NCBI GenBank assembly: GCA_002401885.1
Contig: NVUL01000022.1
Location: 1-33,684, forward strand
Source of the DNA: SAR86 cluster bacterium
Lineage (GTDB): Bacteria > Pseudomonadota > Gammaproteobacteria > Pseudomonadales > Pseudohongiellaceae
Length of the DNA: 33,684 nucleotides
Direction of reading: 5' to 3'
The number at the start of each line of letters is the position of its first letter. Positions within the stretch are counted from its first letter, which is position 1. The notes under the pieces are model-generated. The model ran no database searches and was not told the origin of the DNA. It was given only the letters and a program-made list of their open reading frames with translations. The position numbers and the translations under genes are program-made. Positions 1-8,245 of the stretch are shown piece after piece.

Positions 1-230
1 GCGTCTTCGACCCCTTCTTCACTACCAAAGAAGCGGGGGAAGGCACTGGTTTAGGGCTCTCCCTCGTTTTCAGCATAATTGAAGACTTAGGTGGTGATAT
101 TGATATAATCAGCCCCGCGAACGAAGACACAGGCGGCACACGGTATTACTGCGATTTCCTTGCTACCATAGCGATTCCGCCACGCATTAACGCAGACGGA
201 TTATTGACACAACAGCAACAACCGAATTAA
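1..230 (+). CDS. cbrA: Sensor histidine kinase, C-terminal end (CbrA-like), cut by window edge
   Basis: Only the last 75 codons are present; the reading frame starts at base 3. The visible part is the end of a HATPase_c domain: the F-box region (VFDPFFTTK) followed by the G2 box ([11 protein letters not shown]), which bind ATP in histidine kinases. The protein ends in a short glutamine-rich tail. The stop lies 8 nt before the response regulator gene, so the two are very probably co-transcribed and form a cognate pair. The assignment to CbrA rests on the identity of the neighbour (CbrB) and on pcnB downstream. The diagnostic N-terminal transporter-like (SSSF) domain of CbrA is outside the window, so the kinase identity is inferred. 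Confidence 0.85.
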   Translation, partial: VFDPFFTTKEAGEGTGLGLSLVFSIIEDLGGDIDIISPANEDTGGTRYYCDFLATIAIPPRINADGLLTQQQQPN

Positions 231-238
231 GTAGTCAT

Positions 239-1612
239 ATGACAGCGATGAATCAAGTTTTAGTAGTGGAAGATGAGGTAGTTATTCGAACTGCTTTGAA
301 GCGATTACTTGAACGCCACGAATACAAAGTAAGCGAAGCGGGAACAGTCAAAGAGTCGATAGACAATTTCGACATGGACGACTTCGACGTGATAATCAGC
401 GACCTGCGCCTGCCCGGGGCACCTGGAACCGATCTGATCAAGGCAACCACCACACCGGTTCTGATCATGACTAGCTATTCCAGCATTCGCTCCGCCATCG
501 ATTCGATGAAATTGGGCGCCGTCGACTACATCGCCAAACCGTTTGAACACAACGAATTGATCGAGTCCGTTGCCAAAGTAATTCGCGAACATGCTAAAGC
601 CCCACGTCAATCTGTTAATACAGTTGAAGAGTTTGAACCCCCCGTTCATGGAATGATCGGTAGCTGTCCGCAGATGATGGAATTGTTTCGCCGAATCCGC
701 AAGGTTGCTCTTACCAATTCTACCGTCCTAATTAATGGCGAATCAGGAACGGGAAAAGAACTCGTTGCTAGAGCGATTCACAACTTGAGCAATCGCCATG
801 CACAGGAAATGATCTCTGTAAATTGCGCAGCGATCCCAGAAAACCTAATTGAGTCTGAACTATTCGGCCATGAGAAGGGAGCCTTCACCGGCGCCACCGC
901 AACTAGAACAGGTTTAGTCGAAGCGGCTAATGGCAGCACACTATTCCTCGATGAAATTGGTGAGCTACCGCTTGAGGCTCAAGCTAGACTGCTAAGAGTT
1001 CTGCAAGAGAATGAGATTCGCAAGGTCGGCTCGGTGCAGTCCAAGAAAGTCGACGTACGCCTAGTCGTTGCTACCCATCGCGACCTGAAGCAATTGGTAG
1101 TAGATAGCCACTTCCGTGAAGACCTCTATTACCGCATCAATGTAATGGCACTCCTGATCCCGCCACTTAGAGACCGCGGTGACGACATACTGGAACTGGG
1201 CGAAGCCATTCTGCAGCGAACCTGTAAGCGCCTTAAGACCAAGATGCTCAAGCTGAGTGACGGTGCGAGGCGTGCCATATTCAATTATGGCTGGCCGGGG
1301 AATGTGCGCGAGCTTGAAAATGCGATAGAACGCGCCGTAGTGCTGGCAGAAGAATTGGAGATCTCTGAAGAGCTTCTCGCTATTGACGACGAAGAGAAGC
1401 TGATGACAGGTCAGAAGCCGAAATCACAGAATCTACAGAGTACTCCCGAACCCATCGAAGAACTCTCCCTGGAAGACTACTTCCAGCGCTTCGTTCTTGA
1501 GCACCAGCACGTCATGAATGAGACCCAACTCGCGAAGAAACTAGGCATAAGCCGCAAGTGTCTTTGGGAGCGTCGCCAGCGCTTCGGCATTCCCCGCAAG
1601 AAGAAGCACTAA
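239..1612 (+). CDS. cbrB: Sigma-54-dependent response regulator CbrB
   Basis: NtrC-family activator of 457 residues. The receiver domain spans about 5-118, with the acidic pair E11/D12, phospho-acceptor D55 (ISDLRLPG) and the conserved lysine in YIAKPF. The AAA+ domain is about residues 139-370, with Walker A GESGTGKE and an intact GAFTGA loop that contacts sigma-54. A Fis-type helix-turn-helix ends the protein ([20 protein letters not shown]). That C-terminus and the downstream pcnB match what I know of Pseudomonas CbrB, which senses carbon/nitrogen balance and activates the sRNA gene crcZ. A sigma-54 promoter and a palindromic site lie just downstream, fitting that role. ATG 239 has no good Shine-Dalgarno; ATG 248 is an alternative start, and translation may be coupled to the kinase gene. 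Confidence 0.94.
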   Translation: MTAMNQVLVVEDEVVIRTALKRLLERHEYKVSEAGTVKESIDNFDMDDFDVIISDLRLPGAPGTDLIKATTTPVLIMTSYSSIRSAIDSMKLGAVDYIAKPFEHNELIESVAKVIREHAKAPRQSVNTVEEFEPPVHGMIGSCPQMMELFRRIRKVALTNSTVLINGESGTGKELVARAIHNLSNRHAQEMISVNCAAIPENLIESELFGHEKGAFTGATATRTGLVEAANGSTLFLDEIGELPLEAQARLLRVLQENEIRKVGSVQSKKVDVRLVVATHRDLKQLVVDSHFREDLYYRINVMALLIPPLRDRGDDILELGEAILQRTCKRLKTKMLKLSDGARRAIFNYGWPGNVRELENAIERAVVLAEELEISEELLAIDDEEKLMTGQKPKSQNLQSTPEPIEELSLEDYFQRFVLEHQHVMNETQLAKKLGISRKCLWERRQRFGIPRKKKH

Positions 1613-1746
1613 GGCTAGAAAGAAACACGGAAAATCGCTATTTTCTTGAGGCCAGTAGCTCCCTTCGAACAGCACCGAACTTACTTCTGCCGACTGCTAA
1701 AATCCCAAGTAATGCGCATGGGCTTTGCACCCGCGTTAGGGAGTAA

Positions 1747-1797
1747 TTTGTTACCGCTACCCTTCTACCCAATCAATCAGGGAATATCTGTAACAAA
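1747..1797. promoter_or_regulatory. Candidate CbrB enhancer site (8-bp inverted repeat)
   Basis: TTTGTTAC at 1747-1754 is an exact reverse complement of GTAACAAA at 1790-1797. The half-sites are 43 bp apart start to start, about four helical turns. The block lies 70-120 bp upstream of a -24/-12 promoter, where NtrC-type activators usually bind. From memory, Pseudomonas CbrB sites upstream of crcZ have TGTTAC/GTAACA half-sites with a shorter spacer, so the half-site match supports CbrB binding. The longer spacer is a difference. Binding is inferred. Confidence 0.6.
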
Positions 1798-1867
1798 AGT
1801 GGGGATTTAGAACTTAATTACTAATTCTTAAAAAGCTAAACCACTGATAATTAACAACTTAGACAAC

Positions 1868-1884
1868 TTGGCACAGTAAGTGCA
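1868..1884 (+). promoter_or_regulatory. Sigma-54 (-24/-12) promoter
   Basis: TTGGCAC-AGTAA-GTGCA has GG at 1870-1871 and GC at 1882-1883, exactly 12 bp apart, as sigma-54 RNA polymerase requires. The -24 element is a full match to TTGGCAC. The -12 element is GTGCA rather than TTGCA, one mismatch outside the invariant GC. The predicted start of transcription is about 1895. The preceding 65 bp are strongly A+T rich, which would suit DNA bending between the enhancer and the promoter. Confidence 0.82.
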
Positions 1885-1894
1885 CTATATAAGA

Positions 1895-2167
1895 GGATAA
1901 TAATAACAATAAACAATAATAATAAGTCTTAATAAAAACAAAAATAGCATTACTGAGTTAAAAAACTAAGGTTAGTGCACTAAATAATAAAAAGGTCGGG
2001 TTGTAGTCTGGATTTGACGATTGTCATCTAACTGCATAATTACCACCTTAATACTTATGCAGTACCGATGTGGGTACGCACTTAATAAAAATAATAAATA
2101 ATTAAATAACAATAATAATAATAATAAGATCTAGCTTCCAAATAGGGGGTGGTATTCACCCCCTATT
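1895..2167 (+). ncRNA. crcZ: CrcZ-like Hfq-sequestering small RNA
   Basis: The predicted transcript starts just after the sigma-54 promoter and carries no plausible reading frame. Its 5' part (about 1897-1925) and 3' part (about 2083-2128) are nearly pure AAU/AAC triplets, with shorter A-rich patches at 1931-1945 and 1982-1993. Such A-rich triplets bind the distal face of Hfq, and AANAANAA motifs define the Pseudomonas sRNA CrcZ, which titrates Hfq/Crc and relieves catabolite repression. Between the blocks is a 9-bp hairpin (2031-2039 with 2055-2063). The position between cbrB and pcnB is that of crcZ. The 3' end is uncertain; I placed it at a strong hairpin. The motif content and synteny are seen; the function is inferred. 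Confidence 0.75.
2141..2167 (+). terminator. Strong hairpin, possible 3' end of the small RNA
   Basis: AATAGGGGGTG (2141-2151) pairs perfectly with CACCCCCTATT (2157-2167), an 11-bp stem with a 5-nt loop. It directly follows the second A-rich triplet block. The following bases (AATATCCCCC) are not a uridine run, so it is not a textbook intrinsic terminator. It may instead protect a processed 3' end, or stop transcription with help from Rho. Confidence 0.4.
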
Positions 2168-2399
2168 AATATCCCCCAAATACCCAATTCCTCCATGCTA
2201 TGAGAGAACACGCTATTCTGTCTGAGCCGTGCCTGCAGTTTTCTTTCGTTCCGTGTATCATGCCCACTGATGTTTACAATCCCAGTTCCACTGAGGGGCT
2301 TATACAGCCGACGCACACTACTCTTCTGTATTCTTGTACTCTGCAGTGGTGCCACTAAAGAAAATAAGCCGTGATCAACTCCTCAAACTACCCCAGACT
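2168..2399. other. Spacer between the small RNA and pcnB
   Basis: No convincing reading frame or clear promoter is visible here. The pcnB frame is open back to a TTG at 2334, but no Shine-Dalgarno precedes that codon and PcnB homology begins much later. The stretch probably holds the pcnB promoter or leader, or is read through from the small RNA. Confidence 0.4.
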
Positions 2400-3806
2400 A
2401 TGCTCCGCTTCGCTATCGAACAGCGCACCGGAGTGCGGCCAGCAATGAATCAATCTACCGCAGCCTCTGATCTCGCAGGGTTCGAGAACGCAGCCGTTTT
2501 AGAGCGTGATCATCACCCGATCTCACGCAAGCAGATATCACCGAATGCCGTAAAGGTTCTCTATAAGCTCGCGGAGGCGGGATACCATGGGTTTCTGGTA
2601 GGAGGCGGAGTGCGCGACCTGTTGCTTGGCAAAAGCCCGAAGGACTTCGACATAGCAACCGATGCGTCGCCGGAACAACTCAAGTCCCTGTTTAGAAATG
2701 CTCGAATCATCGGGCGCCGCTTCAAGATAGTTCATCTGCGCTTTGGTCGAGAGATCATTGAGGTTACAACATTTCGCGCACCTCATGATTCGGAGAATAA
2801 AATTGCCGACAATGTTCCGCGGCGGCGCATTCAGAATCAGGCCTCTGCCCATTCAACGGCTGGAATGATTCTTAGGGACAATGTGTACGGCAACATTGAC
2901 GAAGATGCCCTGCGCCGGGACTTCACCATTAATGCCCTCTACTACACGATAGACAAGTTCCGCATTCTCGATTTCAGTACCGGCCTAGACGATTTGGAGT
3001 CTAAGCAGATACGCATGATAGGTGACCCCGCTGAGCGCTATAAAGAAGATCCTGTAAGAATGTTGAGGGCAATTCGCTTTGCAGCGAAGCTGGGCTTCAC
3101 CATCGAAGAGAAAACTGAGAAGCCCATCGATGAGCTAGCCCATCTATTAGAATCTATCTCGACGGCAAGACTCTTCGATGAAACGATTAAATTGATGACT
3201 GGCGGCGATGCCGAAAAGACCTTCGAATTGCTACGACGCTATCGACCTGGCGTCTACCTCTTCGGGCCTACCTTCCGCGCACTGGAAAAGCTCTCCGGCC
3301 CGCCATGCAAACTGGTAGAACTGGCACTTAGAAACACAGATGCGCGACTCGCTGCGGGCAAATCCGTGACTCCAGCATTTCTCTTCGCTGCCCTACTTTG
3401 GCCCGTGCTGCAACTTCGCTTAGAGGCGCAGAAATCAAACCAAGGCAATCAGCATCAGCTATTTCAACAGCTAGCTCAGGAAGTATTGATGGAACAGATT
3501 CAATACACCGCTGTGCCCAAGCGATTCACTATCGCGACAAAGGAAATATGGGAACTTCAATCACGGCTCATGCGTGATAATAAACGCAGTATCGAAGGCT
3601 CATTCAACCACCCCCGTTTCAGAGCTGCCTATGATTTCCTGCTGCTACGTGAAGAGGCAGGTGAAGACTTAGGCGGCCGCGGCGAATGGTGGACGCAGTT
3701 CCAGCTCGGTGATACAAAGCAGATCATAGAACGCGCAAGTGATGAAGCAGCGCCGTCAAAGAAGAGACGTCGCCGTCGTAGGCCAAAAGCAAAGACCGAA
3801 AATTAG
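2400..3806 (+). CDS. pcnB: Poly(A) polymerase I
   Basis: PcnB adds poly(A) tails to RNA 3' ends, marking them for decay. The class II nucleotidyltransferase core is clear: the GGGVRDLLLG strand-loop followed by KDFDIAT, whose two aspartates (D82 and D84 from this start) bind the catalytic metal. RRDFTINALYY and the RNA-binding region EDPVRMLRAIRFAAKLGF follow. The C-terminus has the FNHPRFRAAYDFLLLR motif and an arginine/lysine-rich tail, as in E. coli PcnB. The start is uncertain. ATG 2400 gives a leader of normal length. ATG 2445 has GGAG 11 nt upstream. TTG 2334 is less likely. The gene lies directly after cbrB and the small RNA, as in pseudomonads. Confidence 0.93.
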   Translation: MLRFAIEQRTGVRPAMNQSTAASDLAGFENAAVLERDHHPISRKQISPNAVKVLYKLAEAGYHGFLVGGGVRDLLLGKSPKDFDIATDASPEQLKSLFRNARIIGRRFKIVHLRFGREIIEVTTFRAPHDSENKIADNVPRRRIQNQASAHSTAGMILRDNVYGNIDEDALRRDFTINALYYTIDKFRILDFSTGLDDLESKQIRMIGDPAERYKEDPVRMLRAIRFAAKLGFTIEEKTEKPIDELAHLLESISTARLFDETIKLMTGGDAEKTFELLRRYRPGVYLFGPTFRALEKLSGPPCKLVELALRNTDARLAAGKSVTPAFLFAALLWPVLQLRLEAQKSNQGNQHQLFQQLAQEVLMEQIQYTAVPKRFTIATKEIWELQSRLMRDNKRSIEGSFNHPRFRAAYDFLLLREEAGEDLGGRGEWWTQFQLGDTKQIIERASDEAAPSKKRRRRRRPKAKTEN

Positions 3807-3816
3807 GGAGCCTACT

Positions 3817-4482
3817 ATGACTCAGGGCGATTTCACCAAGGCTGCTCCGCGCTACATTGCAGTTGAAGGTCCCATCGGAGTCGGCAAGACAACTCTCACC
3901 AAGCGCCTAGCCGATTCCTTTAACTACGAATTATTGCTCGAAAAAAGCGAGGAGAATCCATTTCTCGATCGCTTCTATCAAAACCCCAAACAGCACGCAC
4001 TATCCACTCAATTATTCTTCCTCTTCCAACGCGCACAACAGATACAAGATCTTCGTCAGAACGATCTATTCGAACCGGTGCGAGTGGCAGATTTCTTAAT
4101 AGAAAAAGACCAACTGTTCGCACAGCAAAATCTAGAACCGGATGAGTTCGAGCTCTATCTAAACGTCTATCGCCATCTCACCATAGATGCGCCCGTGCCA
4201 GATCTGGTTATCTATCTCCAGGCACCCACCAATGTACTGTTAGATAGAATTCAGAAACGTGCAGTCGAATCCGAGCAACTCATCGAACTTACTTATCTGG
4301 AGAATCTGAACGAAGCCTATGCCGAGTTCTTTCATTACTATGATAAGTCGCCGCTGCTGATAGTAAACAGCGAAGACATAGATATAGCTAACAACGAAGA
4401 TGACTATCAGCAGCTTGTTAAGCGCATAGTGTCCGCTGGCGCAGGAACACACTACTTCAATCCTCGGCCCTCGCTTATATAG
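3817..4482 (+). CDS. Deoxynucleoside kinase (dAK/dGK family)
   Basis: P-loop kinase of 221 residues in the deoxyadenosine/deoxyguanosine kinase family, which phosphorylates deoxynucleosides in salvage. Seen: Walker A GPIGVGKTT (residues 18-26), the substrate-pocket glutamates in EENPFLDRFY, VADFLIEKDQLFA at the position of the family's base-recognition region, PDLVIYLQAP, and the arginine-rich lid RIQKRAVESEQ, ending in a YDKSPLLIVN strand. ATG 3817 was chosen because AGGGAG lies just upstream and the P-loop then sits at the normal distance. It begins 10 nt after pcnB, so it is almost certainly in the same transcript. In related genomes a kinase of this type sits with folK between pcnB and panB; folK itself is missing here. 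Substrate preference cannot be read from the sequence. Confidence 0.85.
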   Translation: MTQGDFTKAAPRYIAVEGPIGVGKTTLTKRLADSFNYELLLEKSEENPFLDRFYQNPKQHALSTQLFFLFQRAQQIQDLRQNDLFEPVRVADFLIEKDQLFAQQNLEPDEFELYLNVYRHLTIDAPVPDLVIYLQAPTNVLLDRIQKRAVESEQLIELTYLENLNEAYAEFFHYYDKSPLLIVNSEDIDIANNEDDYQQLVKRIVSAGAGTHYFNPRPSLI

Positions 4483-4568
4483 AGCCTTTCTTTCAATATC
4501 TACATATACTCAACTGCAGTATCTATAGAGCACTACTAACGTCCCAAAACGGACAGTGGGAATTTCTG

Positions 4569-5228
4569 GTGAACATTTCTTTAAATCGAACAACTGTATT
4601 CTTTGGACTTCTTTGCCTGGGTTATTTATTAGTAGCACCATTTACGTCAATCGAATTTTCCGCCTTACTAAAAATTGCACCCATTCTTTTCTTGAGTTTT
4701 CTCGCCGCCAAAACTGAAATCAACTCTCTGAGTGCTCATTTATTATTAGCACTTCTTTTCAGTATGGGCGGTGATGTATTACTTGAAATGGGCCTATTCG
4801 TACCAGGACTCTCCTCGTTCTTGCTTGCCCAATTTCTCTACGGCAGTCTGTTTCTTAGATATCACGGCAGCTGGTCGGCAAACCACCAAATAAGCCTTTT
4901 GCTTGCGAGCATCAGCTTGGTAATGGCCTATGTCATGTGGATTTACGCTGGCGATATGCGACTTCCTGTTATCGCCTATCTTTTAGTAATCACATTTATG
5001 GGGCTAAGCGCCAACACATCTACCATCAAAGGCGTCACGCTCGGCGCTGCCGTCTTTATTTTTTCAGATTCCATCATAGCCATTAATCGGTTCGTGGTGG
5101 AGGTTCCTGCTGCGGACTGGCTAATAATGACAAGTTACTATGTCGCCCAATTTTTATTGGTTAGCCGTGTAACACAAGAAGTACGAGTCGAAACAGAACA
5201 AACAAGAGAAGAAATAGGCGCGGGGTAG
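4569..5228 (+). CDS. YhhN-family membrane protein (lysoplasmalogenase-like)
   Basis: Integral membrane protein of 219 residues with about seven to eight hydrophobic segments. It carries the YhhN/TMEM86 family signatures in order: a lysine-containing LKIAPI segment, a SMGGDVLLEMG motif, a phenylalanine/glycine segment FLLAQFLYGSLFLRYH, and an aspartate in IFSDSIIAINRF near the end, followed by YYVAQFLLVSR. Animal members hydrolyse the vinyl-ether bond of lysoplasmalogens; bacterial roles are poorly defined. The start is a GTG at 4569 with only a weak Shine-Dalgarno (AGTGGGA) upstream. It lies 86 nt after the kinase on the same strand. Confidence 0.78.
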   Translation: MNISLNRTTVFFGLLCLGYLLVAPFTSIEFSALLKIAPILFLSFLAAKTEINSLSAHLLLALLFSMGGDVLLEMGLFVPGLSSFLLAQFLYGSLFLRYHGSWSANHQISLLLASISLVMAYVMWIYAGDMRLPVIAYLLVITFMGLSANTSTIKGVTLGAAVFIFSDSIIAINRFVVEVPAADWLIMTSYYVAQFLLVSRVTQEVRVETEQTREEIGAG

Positions 5229-5374
5229 ATCCAGTTTTCTAAAGGCCTATCTTAACCCCAAGCAGACATTTGGTATTTCCCAGAAACTCCCATCAATATA
5301 GCGACTAATGAAGCTATAGGATGCCCATGTTAGACTCATCCTCCAAATATTAAGCGAAGGAACCGAGCCCCCTT

Positions 5375-6601
5375 ATGGGTAAAGTTATTGTGCTAGGCGG
5401 GGGCGCAGCAGGTTTGATGTGTGCGCTGACTGCTGCCAAGCGTGGCCGTCAGGTGCTGCTACTTGAAAAATCAAACAAGATTGGCAAGAAGATACTGATG
5501 TCCGGCGGCGGGCGCTGTAATTTTACCAACTACAGTATCGAGCCTGAAAACTTTCTTTCCGCCAACCCACACTTCTGCAAATCTGCACTCAAGCGCTATA
5601 CCCAGTGGGACTTTATCCAACTAGTTGAACAACATGGCATCGACTATGAAGAGCGCAAACACCAACAATTGTTCTGCAAGGATTCCGCCAAGCAAATTCT
5701 GGCAATGCTGCAGAGCGAATGTGAACTAGCGGGTGTGGCCATTTGGAGCCATTGCGAAATCAACAGTATCACCGCCCTGCAATCCTCAAGCGACACACTG
5801 CATGATCGCTATCAGCTGAAATTATCCAAAGGTAAAAGCGAGCCGAAGGAAAGCCACACTCTCTCTTGTGAATCTCTGGTCGTCGCTACCGGCGCTCTGT
5901 CAATTCCCAGCCTTGGCGGCAGTGGCATGGGATATGACATTGCTCGCCAATTCTCACTGAAGCTTACCGAGCGTCGAGCTGGACTGGCGCCGTTTATGTT
6001 TAGCGATAGTTTCAAGGCAGTCTGCGAACGTCTTACGGGATTATCAACAGAAGTTGAAGTCAGCTGCAACGGGCAACAGTTTAGTGAAAGCCTGTTATTT
6101 ACTCATCGCGGAATCAGCGGACCCGCGATACTCCAGATCTCCAGCTTCTGGAATCCCGGCGATTTAATTTCACTAAATCTCCTCCCCGGCATGGAGGCCG
6201 ATCAATGGCTCTGTAAAGTAAAACTCACTAAGGGTAAGAGCCTGTTAAAAACGGTTCTGCAACAGAAACTGAGCAAGGCTCTGGTAGCAGAATTGCAGCA
6301 ACTGTGGTGGCCTACACAAGCGGAAACAAGCATAGCCGAATTCACCGACCAACAACTCAAGACTATTGGCCGACAGCTAAATAAATGGCTACTAAAGCCA
6401 TCGGCCACCGAAGGTTATCGCACTGCCGAAGTCACCTTAGGCGGAGTAGATACCGACGGCATCAGCTCAAAAACCATGGAGGCTATCCATCAGCCAGGCT
6501 TATTCTTTATAGGAGAAGTGCTCGATGTCAGCGGCCACCTTGGTGGCTTCAACTTCCAGTGGGCCTGGTCCTCAGGCTATGCTGCCGGTCAATACACATG
6601 A
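5375..6601 (+). CDS. FAD-dependent oxidoreductase, BaiN/HI0933 family
   Basis: Flavoprotein of 408 residues. An N-terminal dinucleotide-binding fold is visible (VLGGGAAGLMCALTAAKRG, with acidic E31 in LLEKS), followed by the family hallmark ILMSGGGRCNFTN. The C-terminal FAD-contact motif is GEVLDVSGHLGGFNFQWAW. This matches the HI0933/YhiN group, annotated as aminoacetone-oxidase-family or BaiN-like flavoproteins. The physiological substrate is unknown for most members. GAAGGA lies upstream of ATG 5375 with a rather long spacer. The gene is followed after 51 nt by the CDGSH-GltS fusion on the same strand, so a shared transcript is plausible. Confidence 0.88.
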   Translation: MGKVIVLGGGAAGLMCALTAAKRGRQVLLLEKSNKIGKKILMSGGGRCNFTNYSIEPENFLSANPHFCKSALKRYTQWDFIQLVEQHGIDYEERKHQQLFCKDSAKQILAMLQSECELAGVAIWSHCEINSITALQSSSDTLHDRYQLKLSKGKSEPKESHTLSCESLVVATGALSIPSLGGSGMGYDIARQFSLKLTERRAGLAPFMFSDSFKAVCERLTGLSTEVEVSCNGQQFSESLLFTHRGISGPAILQISSFWNPGDLISLNLLPGMEADQWLCKVKLTKGKSLLKTVLQQKLSKALVAELQQLWWPTQAETSIAEFTDQQLKTIGRQLNKWLLKPSATEGYRTAEVTLGGVDTDGISSKTMEAIHQPGLFFIGEVLDVSGHLGGFNFQWAWSSGYAAGQYT

Positions 6602-6652
6602 CTACAATTTTAGCTAGCGCCCCACCCCTCCTAAAGCAATTGGAATCAAGCA

Positions 6653-8191
6653 ATGAAGCCTATAGTTACAGATAACAAACCCGTAAAGATCGAAACTACA
6701 GAGGGCGAAGAGTACTACTTCTGCACCTGTGGTCGCTCTAATAATCAGCCGTTTTGTGACGGCTCCCACGCGGGCACCGAATTCAAACCAAAGCCATTTA
6801 CAGCGGAGAGCTCTGGCGACGCCTATCTATGTCAATGCAAGCATTCAGCAAGCCTGCCTTTTTGTGATGGCACGCATAAACAATTTGATGCAGACGCAGT
6901 AGGTAAAGAAGGGCCTGGCATCCAAACCAGCTCAGATAAAATTCCTGTAGCGAACGCTACTGTAGAAGAGCCTACGGTAGAATTTATCCATCAGTTGGCG
7001 CGAGAAGGTTTGTCGAAGATGGGACATCATGGCCCCATGACGTCGATGGGAGTGCCTCGTCACTTACTGCCCCACTGGGATGACATTCAAGTCATGACCG
7101 CTCAGATGGCAACTAAGCCCTTGCTCGAAGAAGTTGCCGTAGCTACGGAGCTAGTTATTGGCAAGAAAGCTAAAAAGCCGCTGCATCTGAAGATCCCGTT
7201 ATTTGTCTCCGACATGAGCTTTGGCGCATTGTCAGAAGAAGCAAAACTGGCCTTATCAAAAGGGGCCCAGCTGGCAGGCACTGGAATTTGTTCTGGTGAA
7301 GGCGGAATGTTACCCGAGGAACAGGCAGCGAATTCACGCTATTTCTATGAATTAGCGAGCGCTCAGTTTGGCTACGATGAAAGCAAATTGAAAGAGGTTC
7401 AGGCTTTTCACTTCAAAGGTGGGCAAGGCGCAAAAACCGGGACTGGAGGCCATCTTCCAGGAAATAAAAATATCGGCAAAATTTCAAAAGTACGAGGCAT
7501 TCCCGAGGGCGAGTCGGCAATATCACCGCCAACATTTATAGATCTACACACAGCTGCGGATTACAAAAAATTTGCCGATCGTGTACGCGAGATAACTGGA
7601 GGCATTCCCATAGGCTTTAAGCTTAGCGCCAATCATATCGAGGAAGATATCCGCTTTGCACTCGATGCCAGTGCCGACTACATCATATTGGATGGGCGTG
7701 GAGGCGGTACCGGTGCCGCACCCGAAATGTTCCGGGATCACATAAGTGTCCCCACTATTCCTGCCCTAGCACGGGCACGTCGCTACTTAGATGATCAAGA
7801 GAATAGCGGCGATGTAACCCTTATCGTTACCGGTGGTCTACGCACACCTATGGACTTTGTAAAGGCGATGGCCTTAGGGGCTGATGGTGTTGCGATTTCA
7901 AATAGTGCCATGCAAGCGATAGGCTGTGTAGCCGCGCGCATGTGCAATACGAATAATTGCCCCGCCGGCATAGCAACACAGAAAGCTGATCTGCGCCAAC
8001 GACTCAACGTTGAAAAATCGGCAGTGCAACTTAAAAACTTCTTTGAGGCATCTGTTGAGCTTATGCAGGTTATGGCAAGGGCGTGTGGACACGAATCTTT
8101 GAGCTTGTTCAACAAAGAAGATCTAGCAACTTGGCATCGAGATATAGCGTTGTTATCGGGCGTAAAATTTTCAGGATTCATGGACCCGTAG
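6653..8191 (+). CDS. Tandem CDGSH iron-sulfur domains fused to a glutamate-synthase FMN domain
   Basis: Fusion protein of 512 residues. Residues 20-80 contain two mitoNEET-like CDGSH motifs. The first uses C24, C26, C35 and H39 and the second C60, C62, C71 and H75, each the Cys3-His ligand set for a [2Fe-2S] cluster. From about residue 115 the protein is the FMN-binding synthase domain of the glutamate synthase large subunit, with SDMSFGALS, GEGGMLPEE, GGQGAKTGTGGHLPG and GRGGGTGAAP. C425, C431 and C436 have the spacing of the GltB [3Fe-4S] ligands. The N-terminal glutaminase domain of real GltB is absent, so glutamine-dependent glutamate synthesis is not expected. The CDGSH pair may be an attached electron donor. 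The substrate is unknown. Confidence 0.9.
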   Translation: MKPIVTDNKPVKIETTEGEEYYFCTCGRSNNQPFCDGSHAGTEFKPKPFTAESSGDAYLCQCKHSASLPFCDGTHKQFDADAVGKEGPGIQTSSDKIPVANATVEEPTVEFIHQLAREGLSKMGHHGPMTSMGVPRHLLPHWDDIQVMTAQMATKPLLEEVAVATELVIGKKAKKPLHLKIPLFVSDMSFGALSEEAKLALSKGAQLAGTGICSGEGGMLPEEQAANSRYFYELASAQFGYDESKLKEVQAFHFKGGQGAKTGTGGHLPGNKNIGKISKVRGIPEGESAISPPTFIDLHTAADYKKFADRVREITGGIPIGFKLSANHIEEDIRFALDASADYIILDGRGGGTGAAPEMFRDHISVPTIPALARARRYLDDQENSGDVTLIVTGGLRTPMDFVKAMALGADGVAISNSAMQAIGCVAARMCNTNNCPAGIATQKADLRQRLNVEKSAVQLKNFFEASVELMQVMARACGHESLSLFNKEDLATWHRDIALLSGVKFSGFMDP

Positions 8192-8245
8192 CACGGGGGC
8201 TGTGCCTGCGACCGCTGAAATAGACGTCATGCCCCAGCCATTTTT

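Noticed and set aside
1558-1746. 62-codon frame overlapping the end of cbrB
   Set aside because: It starts inside cbrB in another frame, lacks a ribosome site and has low-complexity content; the region is better explained as the upstream part of the small-RNA promoter.
1897-2128. AAT triplet runs as a microsatellite or CRISPR-like repeat
   Set aside because: There are no spacers or repeat units of CRISPR size. A plain microsatellite remains possible, but mixed AAT/AAC content, two separate blocks and the sigma-54 promoter favour a functional RNA.
2131-2355. Minus-strand 74-codon frame across the hairpin
   Set aside because: It covers the hairpin and leader, has no ribosome site and no recognisable protein features.
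8192-8245. T-run at about 8239 as a terminator for the CDGSH-GltS gene
   Set aside because: Only five weak pairs over a long loop precede the T-run; not a convincing stem.
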